Positions 15,377 through 24,618 are shown, counted from the first letter of the stretch. The stretch: 64,000 nucleotides of DNA from VFKI01 sp964647825 (GCA_964647825.1 CAZYJL010000002.1:62001-126000), one strand, 5' to 3'. Notes: a model not told the origin generated them from the sequence alone. Translations and numbers: made by a program.

Positions 15377-18022
15377 ATGTCATCCCTTGACTCATTTCAG
15401 GCACGCCGCACCCTCTCAGTCAATGGAAAAAATTATCACTATTTTAGTTTATCAGACACGGGATTACCGGTTGCAAAATTACCTGTTTCACTGAAAATTC
15501 TACTAGAAAATCTCTTACGCAACGAAGATGGCACTACCGTCACTGCAGCGAACATTCAATCACTCACCGATTGGTTAACGCACCGAAAATCTGATCAAGA
15601 AGTTGCCTTTCGACCCATCAGAGTGTTGATGCAAGATTTTACTGGCGTACCTGCTGTGGTGGATTTAGCGGCAATGCGTGACGCCATCAAACGATTAGGC
15701 GGCAATCCAGAAAAAATCAACCCCCTTTCTCCTGTTGATTTAGTCATTGATCACTCAGTTCAAGTAGACGAAGCTGGCACGCAAACTGCGTTAGCGTTTA
15801 ATGCGCATCTCGAAATGGAACGCAATCACGAAAGATATCGTTTTTTACGCTGGGGACAAGAAGCGTTCAATAATTTTCAAGTCGTTCCACCGGATACGGG
15901 TATTTGCCACCAAGTCAATCTTGAATTTCTTGCCAAAACTGTCTGGCAACAAACGATCAACGGTGAAACGTTTGCATGCCCTGACACATTGGTTGGCACA
16001 GATAGCCATACCACCATGGTCAATGGGTTAGGTGTCTTAGGCTGGGGCGTCGGTGGTATTGAAGCAGAAGCCGCCATGCTGGGCCAACCTCTTTCGATGC
16101 TAATTCCAGAAGTTATCGGTGTTCGTTTAACAGGCAAATTAAAAGAAGGTGTCACAGCAACAGATTTAGTTTTGACACTCACCCATCTGCTTCGTAAAAA
16201 AGGCGTCGTCGGCAAATTTGTCGAATACTTTGGTCCCGGCTTACTTGAATTGCCACTGGCCGATCGCGCCACCATTGCCAATATGGCACCAGAATACGGT
16301 GCAACCTGTGGCTTTTTCCCAATTGGTCAAGCTACGTTAGATTATTTGCATTTAACAGGGCGCGAAGACCAACACATTGCGCTGGTTGAAGCCTATGCAA
16401 AAACACAAGGTTTATGGCACGACGCGACAACCCCCGAACCCGTTTTTACAGATATTCTCACGCTAGATCTTGATAGCATTACACCCGCACTGGCTGGCCC
16501 CAAACGTCCACAAGATCGCGTGCCATTAAGTGAAGTCAACACCGCATTTGATCAATTACTTTCAACGCAAGAACGCGCGCAATTATCAGAAAATAAAACA
16601 ACAAATGTAAAACATGGCGATGTCGTGATTGCAGCAATTACCAGTTGCACCAACACATCCAATCCGGGTGTCTTATTAGCGGCAGGTTTATTAGCGCAAA
16701 AAGCCGTAAAAAAAGGCTTAAAAAAACAACCGTGGGTCAAAGCCTCGTTGGCACCTGGATCCCAAGTGGTCACGCGGTATTTAGCCGACTCAGGATTACA
16801 AACTGCGTTAGATTCATTGGGTTTTAATTTAGTTGGTTACGGTTGCACAACCTGTATTGGCAATTCTGGACCGTTAGCACCGCCGATTGCGACAGAAATC
16901 ATCGAAAACAATCTCACCGTATCAGCGGTTTTATCAGGTAATCGTAACTTTGAAGGCCGTATTCATCCGCTTGTCAAAGCAAACTGGCTCGCATCGCCAC
17001 CATTGGTCGTTGCCTATGCACTAGCAGGCACAACGCGCATTGATGTCACCCGCGACCCACTGGGTGAAGACACCTCTGGTCAACCGGTTTATTTAAAAGA
17101 TCTTTGGCCAAGCAGCACAGAAATTGCAACGGCATTGGGCACCGTAACACGAAAATTATTTTTAGAACAATATCGCGATGTCTTTGCTGGCACACCCGAA
17201 TGGCAACAAATGCAAATCCCAACAGAAAAAACCTATGCTTGGCAAGCAGATTCAACTTACATTCAACATCCGCCTTATTTTACGCACATGCAACGCACAC
17301 CTGAAAAAATTCATAATATTCACGGTGCACGGATTCTCGCCTTATTAGGCGACAGTATTACGACAGACCATATCTCTCCAGCCGGCGCAATTAAAAAAGA
17401 TTCGCCAGCGGGTAAATATTTGTTAGAAAAAGGCATCGCTGTAAAAGATTTCAATTCATTGGGTGCGCGACGCGGTAATCATGAAGTGATGATGCGCGGC
17501 ACATTTGCCAATATTCGTATTCGTAATGAAATGGTGCCAGAAATTGAAGGCGGTTTTACACGTCACTTACCTGACAATACGGTGATGCCGATTTTTGATG
17601 CGGCGATGATGTATCAAAAAACACATACACCATTAGTGATTATTGCAGGCAAAGAATACGGCACGGGTTCATCACGTGATTGGGCGGCAAAAGGACCAAA
17701 ATTGTTAGGTGTTGTGGCGGTGCTTGCTGAAAGTTTTGAACGTATTCATCGTTCGAATTTAGTTGGTATGGGCATTTTACCATTAGAATTTACAGACGGC
17801 GCAACGCGCAAATCGCTCCAACTCACCGGTGATGAAATCATTACAATTACTGGCTTAGAAAATACTAAGCTGACACCACGCATGTTGCTCACTGTCGACA
17901 TTGAACGCTTGGATAAAAGTAAAATAGAAATAAAAACATTATGCCGCATTGATACGGTGAACGAAGTGGAGTACTACCAAAACGGTGGTGTTTTACAATA
18001 TATGCTAAGAAAGATGTTATAA
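15377..18022 (+). CDS. acnA: Aconitate hydratase A
   Basis: Interconverts citrate and isocitrate using a [4Fe-4S] cluster. The 881-residue product matches AcnA/IRP-type enzymes (891 in E. coli AcnA). Cluster cysteines are in ITSCTNTSNPGV and GYGCTTCIGNSGPL. Other family stretches are VLMQDFTGVPAVVDLAAMRD, VGTDSHTTMVNGLGVLGWG, ILALLGDSITTDHISPAG and GKEYGTGSSRDWAAKGP. GGGAG lies 11 nt before ATG 15377, an adequate ribosome binding site. It is transcribed away from hemF and ends in a region full of family A repeat. Confidence 0.97.
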   Translation: MSSLDSFQARRTLSVNGKNYHYFSLSDTGLPVAKLPVSLKILLENLLRNEDGTTVTAANIQSLTDWLTHRKSDQEVAFRPIRVLMQDFTGVPAVVDLAAMRDAIKRLGGNPEKINPLSPVDLVIDHSVQVDEAGTQTALAFNAHLEMERNHERYRFLRWGQEAFNNFQVVPPDTGICHQVNLEFLAKTVWQQTINGETFACPDTLVGTDSHTTMVNGLGVLGWGVGGIEAEAAMLGQPLSMLIPEVIGVRLTGKLKEGVTATDLVLTLTHLLRKKGVVGKFVEYFGPGLLELPLADRATIANMAPEYGATCGFFPIGQATLDYLHLTGREDQHIALVEAYAKTQGLWHDATTPEPVFTDILTLDLDSITPALAGPKRPQDRVPLSEVNTAFDQLLSTQERAQLSENKTTNVKHGDVVIAAITSCTNTSNPGVLLAAGLLAQKAVKKGLKKQPWVKASLAPGSQVVTRYLADSGLQTALDSLGFNLVGYGCTTCIGNSGPLAPPIATEIIENNLTVSAVLSGNRNFEGRIHPLVKANWLASPPLVVAYALAGTTRIDVTRDPLGEDTSGQPVYLKDLWPSSTEIATALGTVTRKLFLEQYRDVFAGTPEWQQMQIPTEKTYAWQADSTYIQHPPYFTHMQRTPEKIHNIHGARILALLGDSITTDHISPAGAIKKDSPAGKYLLEKGIAVKDFNSLGARRGNHEVMMRGTFANIRIRNEMVPEIEGGFTRHLPDNTVMPIFDAAMMYQKTHTPLVIIAGKEYGTGSSRDWAAKGPKLLGVVAVLAESFERIHRSNLVGMGILPLEFTDGATRKSLQLTGDEIITITGLENTKLTPRMLLTVDIERLDKSKIEIKTLCRIDTVNEVEYYQNGGVLQYMLRKML

Positions 18023-18052
18023 AACATTCCAAAATTAACGTTACACTCACCA

Positions 18053-18235
18053 CGTCATACCGCGCTTTATGCGCGGTATCTTTATACACAATTCATTAAA
18101 CCAAGGCTTTTTTGCTTTTAATGCTGTCACCCCGTTTAATGTTGTCGTTACGTTTAAACCTGCTATTCTGATTAATGTTGTCTTCGCGCCTAAAGCTATC
18201 ATCCCGCGGCTTCGTCTGCGGAATCCAGTAGTTTG
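18053..18235. repeat. Degenerate long family A element after acnA
   Basis: It begins CGTCATACCGCGCTTTATGC and shares ATCTTTATACACAATTCATT and the AACCAAGG segment with 13472 and 60620. It ends with ATCATCCCGCGGCTTCGTCT and a GGAATCCAG tail. The middle, with repeated GTCaccccg / TTTAATGTTGTC words, has diverged. No gene is seen between 18023 and 18293. Confidence 0.65.
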
Positions 18236-18293
18236 AGTCCTAAAGATACATCCAGCGATAATAGTAAATTTGCCCTACTATAAAACGGCATAA

Positions 18294-18758
18294 ATCAGCA
18301 CTAAAAAAATAGATGAACCCAGTTTAAAAACTTCTATACTTCCTATCAAAACCCAAAAAACTATAAATAATGAAAATCAGACAGCAATAAAAATAATTAG
18401 TAGCCTTAAAAAATATCAAAATGATCTTCAAAATGATATAAATAAAGGACGAATCAGCTTACTGGATAAAAAAATGACAGAAGATAAAATTAAAGCTATT
18501 CAAAACATAATTAGTAAAATTGAAAATGATCAAAGTGAAAATTTGGAGAATTCAGTACTCTCAACTGAAAAAATGAAAGAAGATTTTGCTACACTAAAAA
18601 AACATCGAAACTATTTCAGCCCGGTCTTCACAACTATTGCAACTTTGTTTGGAAGAACCATTGCAACCAAAGGTGAAAAATTGATTGAAGAAATCCAAAA
18701 AATTGCACAAGATGCGAAACAAGAATCAACATCACTTATCATTTCCTTTAAAAAGTGA
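18294..18758 (+). pseudogene. 5'-truncated gene, C-terminal remnant of unknown protein
   Basis: The frame is open from just after TAA at 18291 to the stop at 18758, 154 codons, but the first ATG is at 18474, 60 codons in, and has no ribosome binding site. The part before that ATG is already coding-like (Lys/Asn/Gln-rich, with KIISSLKKYQNDLQNDINKG). The product looks helical, with coiled-coil character, and ends SPVFTTIATLFGRTIATKGE followed by an amphipathic helix and SFKK. A strong terminator follows at 18791. The simplest reading is the tail of a once longer effector-type gene whose 5' part was lost next to a family A repeat. A real 94-residue protein from 18474 cannot be excluded. Confidence 0.55.
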
Positions 18759-18790
18759 CTTTCAAGTAAATAGTAATAAAAACAATATGT

Positions 18791-18824
18791 TCAGCGCTTC
18801 CTCCACGAAGCGCTGATTTTTTTT
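18791..18824 (+). terminator. Rho-independent terminator
   Basis: TCAGCGCTTC (18791-18800), loop CTCCAC and GAAGCGCTGA (18807-18816) form a perfect 10-bp stem followed by eight T. It lies 32 nt after the truncated gene at 18294-18758, showing that this was once a real transcription unit. Confidence 0.92.
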
Positions 18825-18992
18825 ATTCGCAATAAAATCAAGCTGTTCTGCAAAATTTATATAGCAAATCAAGCAATTATTAACTAGATAACTTCTTTGA
18901 TACAAGCAAGAAATATGAAATTAAGACTATACTGAAGTTAACCTGATTCAATTTCTTAGCCAAAGTGAAAGGCAAAAGGGAAGGAGAAAATC

Positions 18993-20363
18993 ATGTTTTC
19001 TTCAAAAGGTTTCCGAATGGAAGAAGATAAAAAATCACTACTCTCAACACCCATCCCTCCTTCTTCAATAGAAGGAGAAAAAGCCGATTTAAAATCAATA
19101 CCAACAAGGCTGGATATGGAAAAATTTGCTAGCCACCCCGACAATGAATTTATTATTCCTGATTTACATGGAAATGCCATGAAGTTAATTTGGCATTTAA
19201 TTCGCTACGATTTTTTAAAGCTATCAGAAAAAGACTACAAAGAATTACTTGATATTTATTTAAAAGCTGAAAAAGATGAGTGCACCCCAGACTTGCTCCA
19301 ACGTTGGGAGGAAATCTTAGAAGATGCGGAATATAACCCAAAAGCTGGCATTCTTCATCTTATTGGAGATGAGCTTTGTGACCGTGGTGCAAATGATTGG
19401 TTAACATTAAAGCTAATTGAAATAATGCATGATTATAGCATTCCCTTTACAACAAAACTTTCAAATCATTCGCTGGAATTTATTTTAAAAATGGAGACCC
19501 ATTTTTGGAAATTAAAAGAACTATCTACACATAAAAAATTGACAGAAATATCAGAGAAAAAACTAGATTTTGATTGTAATACGATTCTTTTATCAAGCCT
19601 ACCTGAACATGCAAGTGCATCACGCTCACTCAGAACATTTGCAAAATTACTCAATGAAGGTTTAATCGAATGGAGCAATACAGATGAAGATGCGCCACGT
19701 GGTGTCCTAGAAATTTATAAAATTTATTTAAAACATTTGCAATTAGTAGATGCATGTGTTTATCCAGAAACAAACACTCTATTTCTAATTACGCATGCGC
19801 CTTTTAATATCAAACTATTAAGAGAACTTGCAGTATTATTTTCAAGAGATGAAATGAAAAATATAAAAGCTCCTATTTTAACAACCGAAGAATTAGAACG
19901 TGTCATTAATTTAGTAAATATTAAATTTAATTTATTAAAAAATAAATTTTTAATTTATAAATGCATCAATGATTCTATCCCTCAGTCATACCTAGAGATA
20001 AATTTAAAATGGGTTATGCAAACCGCTTTCTATAAACTTTGTTGGAATACTGTCGCGCCAAGTGCTCTGCCTGAACTTGCTGGGCAAGGGATACTTTATG
20101 ATGATGTCCAACCAAAACAAACCATTATCGATATGTTTAGCATACACGGTCATACATCTATAAAAAGTCCATATTGCGTTGATGACGATTTTGGTAAAGG
20201 CTCATCAAAATATTGGAGTATAGATGATACAGCAAAAGCAATCTTACTACGTAGACCAAAAAAACTTGAGTTAAGTATGAAAAAAAAATTTACTGAAATA
20301 GAAGAAAAAACAGATGAGCCAAAAGAATCTTTATCTTCAAAACGACCCTCACATGGAAAGTAA
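18993..20363 (+). CDS. PPP-type metallophosphatase, Wip-like candidate effector
   Basis: The 456-residue product carries the metal-ligand blocks of calcineurin-like phosphoesterases in order. They are PDLHGN (Asp57, His59), GDELCDRG (Asp126, with Asp130-Arg131-Gly132), SNHS (Asn158-His159, where protein phosphatases have GNHE), THAP (His268) and HGHT (His387). A long helical insert lies between blocks III and IV. The layout recalls the Legionella Wip phosphatases, which act on host proteins. The C-terminus is rich in Glu and Ser (EIEEKTDEPKESLSS), like E-block Dot/Icm signals. Substrate and secretion are inference. GGAG lies upstream of ATG 18993; codons are A+T-rich, and the next gene follows by 30 bp. 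Confidence 0.75.
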   Translation: MFSSKGFRMEEDKKSLLSTPIPPSSIEGEKADLKSIPTRLDMEKFASHPDNEFIIPDLHGNAMKLIWHLIRYDFLKLSEKDYKELLDIYLKAEKDECTPDLLQRWEEILEDAEYNPKAGILHLIGDELCDRGANDWLTLKLIEIMHDYSIPFTTKLSNHSLEFILKMETHFWKLKELSTHKKLTEISEKKLDFDCNTILLSSLPEHASASRSLRTFAKLLNEGLIEWSNTDEDAPRGVLEIYKIYLKHLQLVDACVYPETNTLFLITHAPFNIKLLRELAVLFSRDEMKNIKAPILTTEELERVINLVNIKFNLLKNKFLIYKCINDSIPQSYLEINLKWVMQTAFYKLCWNTVAPSALPELAGQGILYDDVQPKQTIIDMFSIHGHTSIKSPYCVDDDFGKGSSKYWSIDDTAKAILLRRPKKLELSMKKKFTEIEEKTDEPKESLSSKRPSHGK

Positions 20364-20393
20364 GTAGTTAAATCGAATTGAGGAAGCAAGACT

Positions 20394-22715
20394 ATGCCCA
20401 TTATCGACAAAGAAAGCAAAGAAGAATATCTGTCTTATCTTGAGAAGATAATAAAGGCTATTGAGACTGAAAACCTCCCTGATCTTCAGCTGGCATTGGC
20501 CGAGATAAAAGAAATAAAAAATGAAATTGATAAAACAAGTATTTATACAAAAATTCAAAAAAAAATTAGCACATATGAGATTAAAAATACTGAAAAATCT
20601 AGTGAAGATTTTTCAAAAAACATAATTCTACTTTATCAAATGCTTTCTTTGACTTTACAATATTACATACCAGAAGAAGAAAGAACCAGTGATAATAAAT
20701 TGCTGACGATACTTAAATTAGCAAATCTATATATCTCAAAAAAACCTTCTAGCTCAATCGGAATGGCTTATTGCACAATTGCGATTTTTATTAGCAGCAT
20801 TAAAAAATCATTTCACTATCCTGAAAAATATAATGAGCTTATTAATTTTTTATACTCATCATTAAGTTCTCTTGCAACTGCTATAAAAAATATTCCAAAA
20901 TATATTTCAGAAGAAGAACGAAAGAAAATTGAAGAAATCATTTGGGCTAAAACTATTCAAAATATAAAAGCAGCAGGCAACATAATCAATTCTTATACAA
21001 TGCAACAGATCGCTAAAGTACCGGATAAAACTGCTTATGACACTGAGCTTTTTGACTTTGCTGAATTCCAATTTTGCTCTGTTTTTTTTAATCTTAAATC
21101 TTTGGTTTATCAAATTATTTCAAAAAAAATTAATATTGATGATGAAACAAAAAAAACTGACTCTGATGTTGAAAATTACTCGGTCATGCTTGTACGAATA
21201 CTACAAGCAATTCAAGATGTTGATATTAGCAATCTTACCGCAGCTTTAACTAAAATTAGAGAAATTAACAATATTGCTGACCAACAAGATATTCTTAATC
21301 AAATTAACGTCATAACGGATAGTTACAAAAGATCTGACTCAGTAAAAGAAATTTCATTTGACGAAGAAACTGAAGAGAAAGCTTGGGAGGAAAATTTGAC
21401 TCCAGAACAAAAAGAGAAAATATACACTCTCAATAAAATGCTTCCTTTAGTTATTCTGTATTTTTTGCCGGAAAAAGAACGTCTTCCTGATAATAAAATT
21501 TTCAAACTTTTACAACTTGGTTATGACGCAATAAATGAAAATCCTGCCAGTCTAAAAGGAGAAGTCTTTTGTTTTATCTATAATATAATACGAATGTTCG
21601 AATTGCAATTTGAAAAAAAAGAAACCCATGAAGAACTTGTTAAGTTTCTTTACCATTTTATCATCGATTTCTCTAATTATTTAGAAAAAATTACAAATAA
21701 ACTGGATTTAAATACTCGCATTCAATTTAAAGAAGAAACATGGGAAAGTATAAATGATAAATTAATTGAAATGAGTAAAGATATTAGCAGCATAAGAAGA
21801 GAACTAAGACGTGGCGATAGCGATCTCGATAACGATGTGCTTAATTATGTTAAATTAATTTATAGTTCTTTCTTCCAACGCTATCAAGATGGCTTAACTC
21901 TTAAAGCGGATAGCTTATTTAAACTTCAAGAAGCAACAAGCCATCGAGAAAAACTGGATAAATCTAGTGTTACGGATATTGATACATCTAAACTAAATTC
22001 ACGTTCTAAAAAATTAGAGGAAGCAAAAGAAAAAGAAGAAAAGAGAATATTCGCCACCAGATCAAGTAGCGATTTTTTCCGCTCTTTTAAATCTACAACA
22101 GGAAAAATTGAAAAATCCAAGCAAAAACACAAATCCGTACGCGATTCCAGCCTAGAACCTAAAAAAATTGTTTACGAAGAAAAAAGTGAACCATTTTCAT
22201 CTGCGTTGTCAGATACTTTGCCACCAACAGAATTATCATTAGATATCATTCATAAAGAAACAGAAAAATTAATTATGGATAAATTAACATTTTATTTAAT
22301 CACTTTTAAATATGGTGGAAAACCTACCTATGTAGCTTTCTCACCCGACATGGATTCTGATTATATACAAGATATTCTCAAAAAAGTAACAGAAGGTGGC
22401 GTAGGTCATTCGATCGACTTAATTGATCGAACCGAAAAAAAATTGAGAGGTTATGATCTAAAAGTTCGTTTTACTTCGGGAATACATGAACAAGAACGGG
22501 TGCTCGCAAAGCAAATTGATCTAGATAAACTGACAGTACGTCCTACCAAAGAAGGAGACTTACCATCCTCTGGATTTTCTTTATTTATTTTCGATGCGAT
22601 TGCTTCTAAAAAGGATAATACGCCCAAGGGAATAACAACTTTTAGCAACCCAATAGAAACCGCTTTGAAAGCAACTGCAAAAGAACCAGAAAAAATACCA
22701 AAAAGAAAAAGATAA
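20394..22715 (+). CDS. Large unknown protein with an internal domain duplication
   Basis: The 773-residue product has no domain I know. Residues about 12-246 and 262-510 are two copies of one mostly helical module. For example LQYYIPEEERTSDNKLL aligns with ILYFLPEKERLPDNKIF, and YNELINFLYSSL aligns with HEELVKFLYHFI. A charged Ser/Lys linker (about 510-600) and a different C-terminal domain (about 610-740) follow, with YLITFKYGGKPTYVAFSPD and a basic tail KEPEKIPKRKR. It has no signal peptide or membrane segment. GAGGAAG lies 10 nt before ATG 20394. Gene pairing with the upstream phosphatase, A+T richness and modular helical build suggest a secreted effector, which is inference. Confidence 0.8.
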   Translation: MPIIDKESKEEYLSYLEKIIKAIETENLPDLQLALAEIKEIKNEIDKTSIYTKIQKKISTYEIKNTEKSSEDFSKNIILLYQMLSLTLQYYIPEEERTSDNKLLTILKLANLYISKKPSSSIGMAYCTIAIFISSIKKSFHYPEKYNELINFLYSSLSSLATAIKNIPKYISEEERKKIEEIIWAKTIQNIKAAGNIINSYTMQQIAKVPDKTAYDTELFDFAEFQFCSVFFNLKSLVYQIISKKINIDDETKKTDSDVENYSVMLVRILQAIQDVDISNLTAALTKIREINNIADQQDILNQINVITDSYKRSDSVKEISFDEETEEKAWEENLTPEQKEKIYTLNKMLPLVILYFLPEKERLPDNKIFKLLQLGYDAINENPASLKGEVFCFIYNIIRMFELQFEKKETHEELVKFLYHFIIDFSNYLEKITNKLDLNTRIQFKEETWESINDKLIEMSKDISSIRRELRRGDSDLDNDVLNYVKLIYSSFFQRYQDGLTLKADSLFKLQEATSHREKLDKSSVTDIDTSKLNSRSKKLEEAKEKEEKRIFATRSSSDFFRSFKSTTGKIEKSKQKHKSVRDSSLEPKKIVYEEKSEPFSSALSDTLPPTELSLDIIHKETEKLIMDKLTFYLITFKYGGKPTYVAFSPDMDSDYIQDILKKVTEGGVGHSIDLIDRTEKKLRGYDLKVRFTSGIHEQERVLAKQIDLDKLTVRPTKEGDLPSSGFSLFIFDAIASKKDNTPKGITTFSNPIETALKATAKEPEKIPKRKR

Positions 22716-22869
22716 TAGTAAAAAAATCAGACAGTGAATACTTATCCTACTGATTATACTATTTATTTTTTTAAATAAACCAAAATATCAAATAAAATCA
22801 TATTGTTATGTTATAACTAGTTTTTATAATACAATTAATAGGTTATCTCAAAAACAACCCGTGAGACCA

Positions 22870-23058
22870 AGGCCACCTCATATAAAATGATCTTTTTCTG
22901 AACTATTTTTTACAAAAAGAAGCTGTCATCCCGCGCATGAAGCGCGGGATGACAGGATTAGGGGTATATTTATGCAACAACGCCGGTTTATCCGCGGGAT
23001 GACAGCTTCTTTTGTTAAAAATGGTTCATAAAAATATCATGTTATATGAGGTGACCCT
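22870..23058. mobile_element. Family B miniature element with about 65-bp terminal inverted repeats
   Basis: The left arm reads GGCCACCTCATATAAAATGA and runs through AAAAAGAAGCTGTCATCCCG. The right arm ends GACAGCTTCTTTTGTTAAAA then CATGTTATATGAGGTGACCC, its near reverse complement. The centre has two TGTCAT/GGGATGACA family A-like hairpins. A second copy is at 56867. No transposase is encoded, so it is a MITE-like, non-autonomous element. The bases from 22716 to 22869 are A+T-rich without a visible gene. Confidence 0.8.
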
Positions 23059-23171
23059 AGAAGCAACACCCTTTGATAATGCATGAAGCGCACTTCCATT
23101 AGTAAAATGGAGTCTGCTGCTGGGCGATTGCGGTCAGTCGAGCTAAAAACACAGATTACTTGAGCTGTTAC
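23059..23171. mobile_element. Truncated family D element
   Basis: From GAAGCAACACC to GAGCTGTTAC this is the right half of a family D element, matching the right halves at 57922 and 62294 (CATGAAGCG, CCATTAGTAAAATGG, CTGCTGGGCGATTGCGGTCA). The left half is missing; the copy starts directly at the right end of the family B element. No gene is visible between 23172 and 23314. Confidence 0.75.
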
Positions 23172-23314
23172 AAACGACCACCCGCTGGAAGATAAGATTT
23201 AATCTAATTCAGAAAAAAACTGTAAGAATAAATTCTCAGTAAGGAACATTTTTTTATGCTCTAAACTTTTAACTCGTTGACCGTAAAAAAACAGTCTGAT
23301 CCCGTTTCAACACC

Positions 23315-24472
23315 TTAGAACCGTATAGCTGGCCGGCTTGATGCAAGCTGCATATCTTTTATAAGCACATTATAGTTATCGGTTCTTACTTTATAAAAAC
23401 GGCTAAGCGCTTTCAAATCGTATTCCGGTGAATATAATTCTAGCCCGCCTCCATCGTTCCACAAGCGATAGGGAGCGCGGTGCGCTCTTGGAAAAGTACT
23501 AAATCCTTTGTATATTGCGAAAGAAAAACCCAACTCTAAATTATCTAAAATGTCAAAAAAATGCTTTTTATTATTAATTAACTTATTATTAATCTTAAAA
23601 GTAGTTTTTCGATCCAATGTCACCGTATTGAAGTTAGGTTGTCGGGCAAAACAGATGTCACAATAGTAGGCATTCACGCAAGGTACGGATAAGTAACGCT
23701 GAGTAAATCCGACATCCAACCAGAGCTTCTTCAGCCGATCCATGTCATATCTGTTTTTCTGAGTCATGGATTTAGCAGCAAGAATATAAGTCTTGAGGGC
23801 TGACTGAAAGATGCGGAAACTCCAGTCATAGTGCTTTTCATTGAGGACAATACATTTTTCACTGTTCTCTTCTACATCTTTTGAGTTGTGTAATTCAAGT
23901 ATTTCGGTATTGTGTTGAACGGGTAGCTTATATTTCGGAGCAATCTTAACCAGTCGTTTAAAAGAAGACAGCGGCATAGAATAATGAATGCCATTGCTGT
24001 CGAGCTCATTAAGTTGTAATGCAACTTCTGTCTCAGTCATAAAGCTGCTTAGAAGATTTCGCATGGGCGTATCCAAATTCCAAGCAGCAAACTTCAGCGG
24101 CGTGACGTCGTGAAAGGTACGTCCAGCATGATCGGTAAAGAAGGTGGTCTTGCCTTCAGAAGAAAGTTGCCACGAGAGCAAATCAGGATGGGATGCTTTT
24201 AGCTTGTCCAGAATTTCTCGCACGTGACTTTCATTCCCACAGTCGATCCCGTCAAAAAGTACTTGTGAAAGATGCGTTCTTTCGATTTTTTGTCGACAGG
24301 CGCGTAGGGAGTTAGCAAAAAAACTTGTTTTAGCAGCTAGTTCAACGGATGTTTTCTTTGGCAGAAACGCCAGAATCTGACCAAGGGTATCCTTGTTCTG
24401 CGTTCTTAATAGACCTAATGGCGAAAAATCTTCCTCTGCTTTTTTGCCAGATATATTAAAAAAAGTTTTCAT
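23315..24472 (-). CDS. F-box-like / ankyrin-like candidate effector
   Basis: The 385-residue product starts with a segment resembling an F-box (about residues 28-62, LGQILAFLPKKTSVELAAKT then RACRQKIERT). A helical region follows with HVREILDKLKASHPDLL and FTDHAGRTFHDVTPLKFAAW. From memory, this D..GR.F...TP...A.W motif occurs in Legionellales ankyrin-type proteins. The C-terminal two thirds are unknown. It has no signal peptide or membrane span. The frame continues to a TTG at 24493, but ATG 24472 has GGAG 7 nt upstream. Function is inferred only; an F-box would suggest host ubiquitin ligase recruitment. Confidence 0.65.
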   Translation of the reverse strand: MKTFFNISGKKAEEDFSPLGLLRTQNKDTLGQILAFLPKKTSVELAAKTSFFANSLRACRQKIERTHLSQVLFDGIDCGNESHVREILDKLKASHPDLLSWQLSSEGKTTFFTDHAGRTFHDVTPLKFAAWNLDTPMRNLLSSFMTETEVALQLNELDSNGIHYSMPLSSFKRLVKIAPKYKLPVQHNTEILELHNSKDVEENSEKCIVLNEKHYDWSFRIFQSALKTYILAAKSMTQKNRYDMDRLKKLWLDVGFTQRYLSVPCVNAYYCDICFARQPNFNTVTLDRKTTFKINNKLINNKKHFFDILDNLELGFSFAIYKGFSTFPRAHRAPYRLWNDGGGLELYSPEYDLKALSRFYKVRTDNYNVLIKDMQLASSRPAIRF

Positions 24473-24520
24473 TAAATCACTCCATGTTTCCAAAAGTTTA
24501 CTAATAGGGAGTAATCCGTG

Positions 24521-24593
24521 ATTAGTCTCGGGAGCCGTATGCGGTAGTTCCGTACGAAAGGTTGGCGGGTCTACTCACACCTCCCCGTGAGAC
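24521..24593 (+). repeat. Possible remnant of a group II intron 3' end
   Basis: CGGGAGCCGTATGCGGTAGT, then CCGTACGAAAGGTT, resembles intron domain V with its AGC triad (the usual form is GAGCCGTATGCG...CGCACGTACGGTTC). The lower stem is damaged. CTACTCAC..GTGAGAC (24571-24593) could be domain VI. No reverse transcriptase frame is present on either side. It is a degenerate fragment at best. Confidence 0.35.
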
Positions 24594-24618
24594 AAATGCT
24601 CATTTACTCTCACCACCC

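Noticed and set aside
15298..15378. 27-residue longer hemF from ATG 15378
   Set aside because: It would overlap the acnA start and lie upstream of the best hemF promoter; GTG 15297 has better support.
18474..18758. Intact 94-residue gene from ATG 18474
   Set aside because: No ribosome binding site and coding-like sequence continues 60 codons upstream, so truncation is more likely.
24521..24593. Intact group II intron
   Set aside because: No reverse transcriptase frame and a broken domain V stem; only a degenerate fragment is possible.
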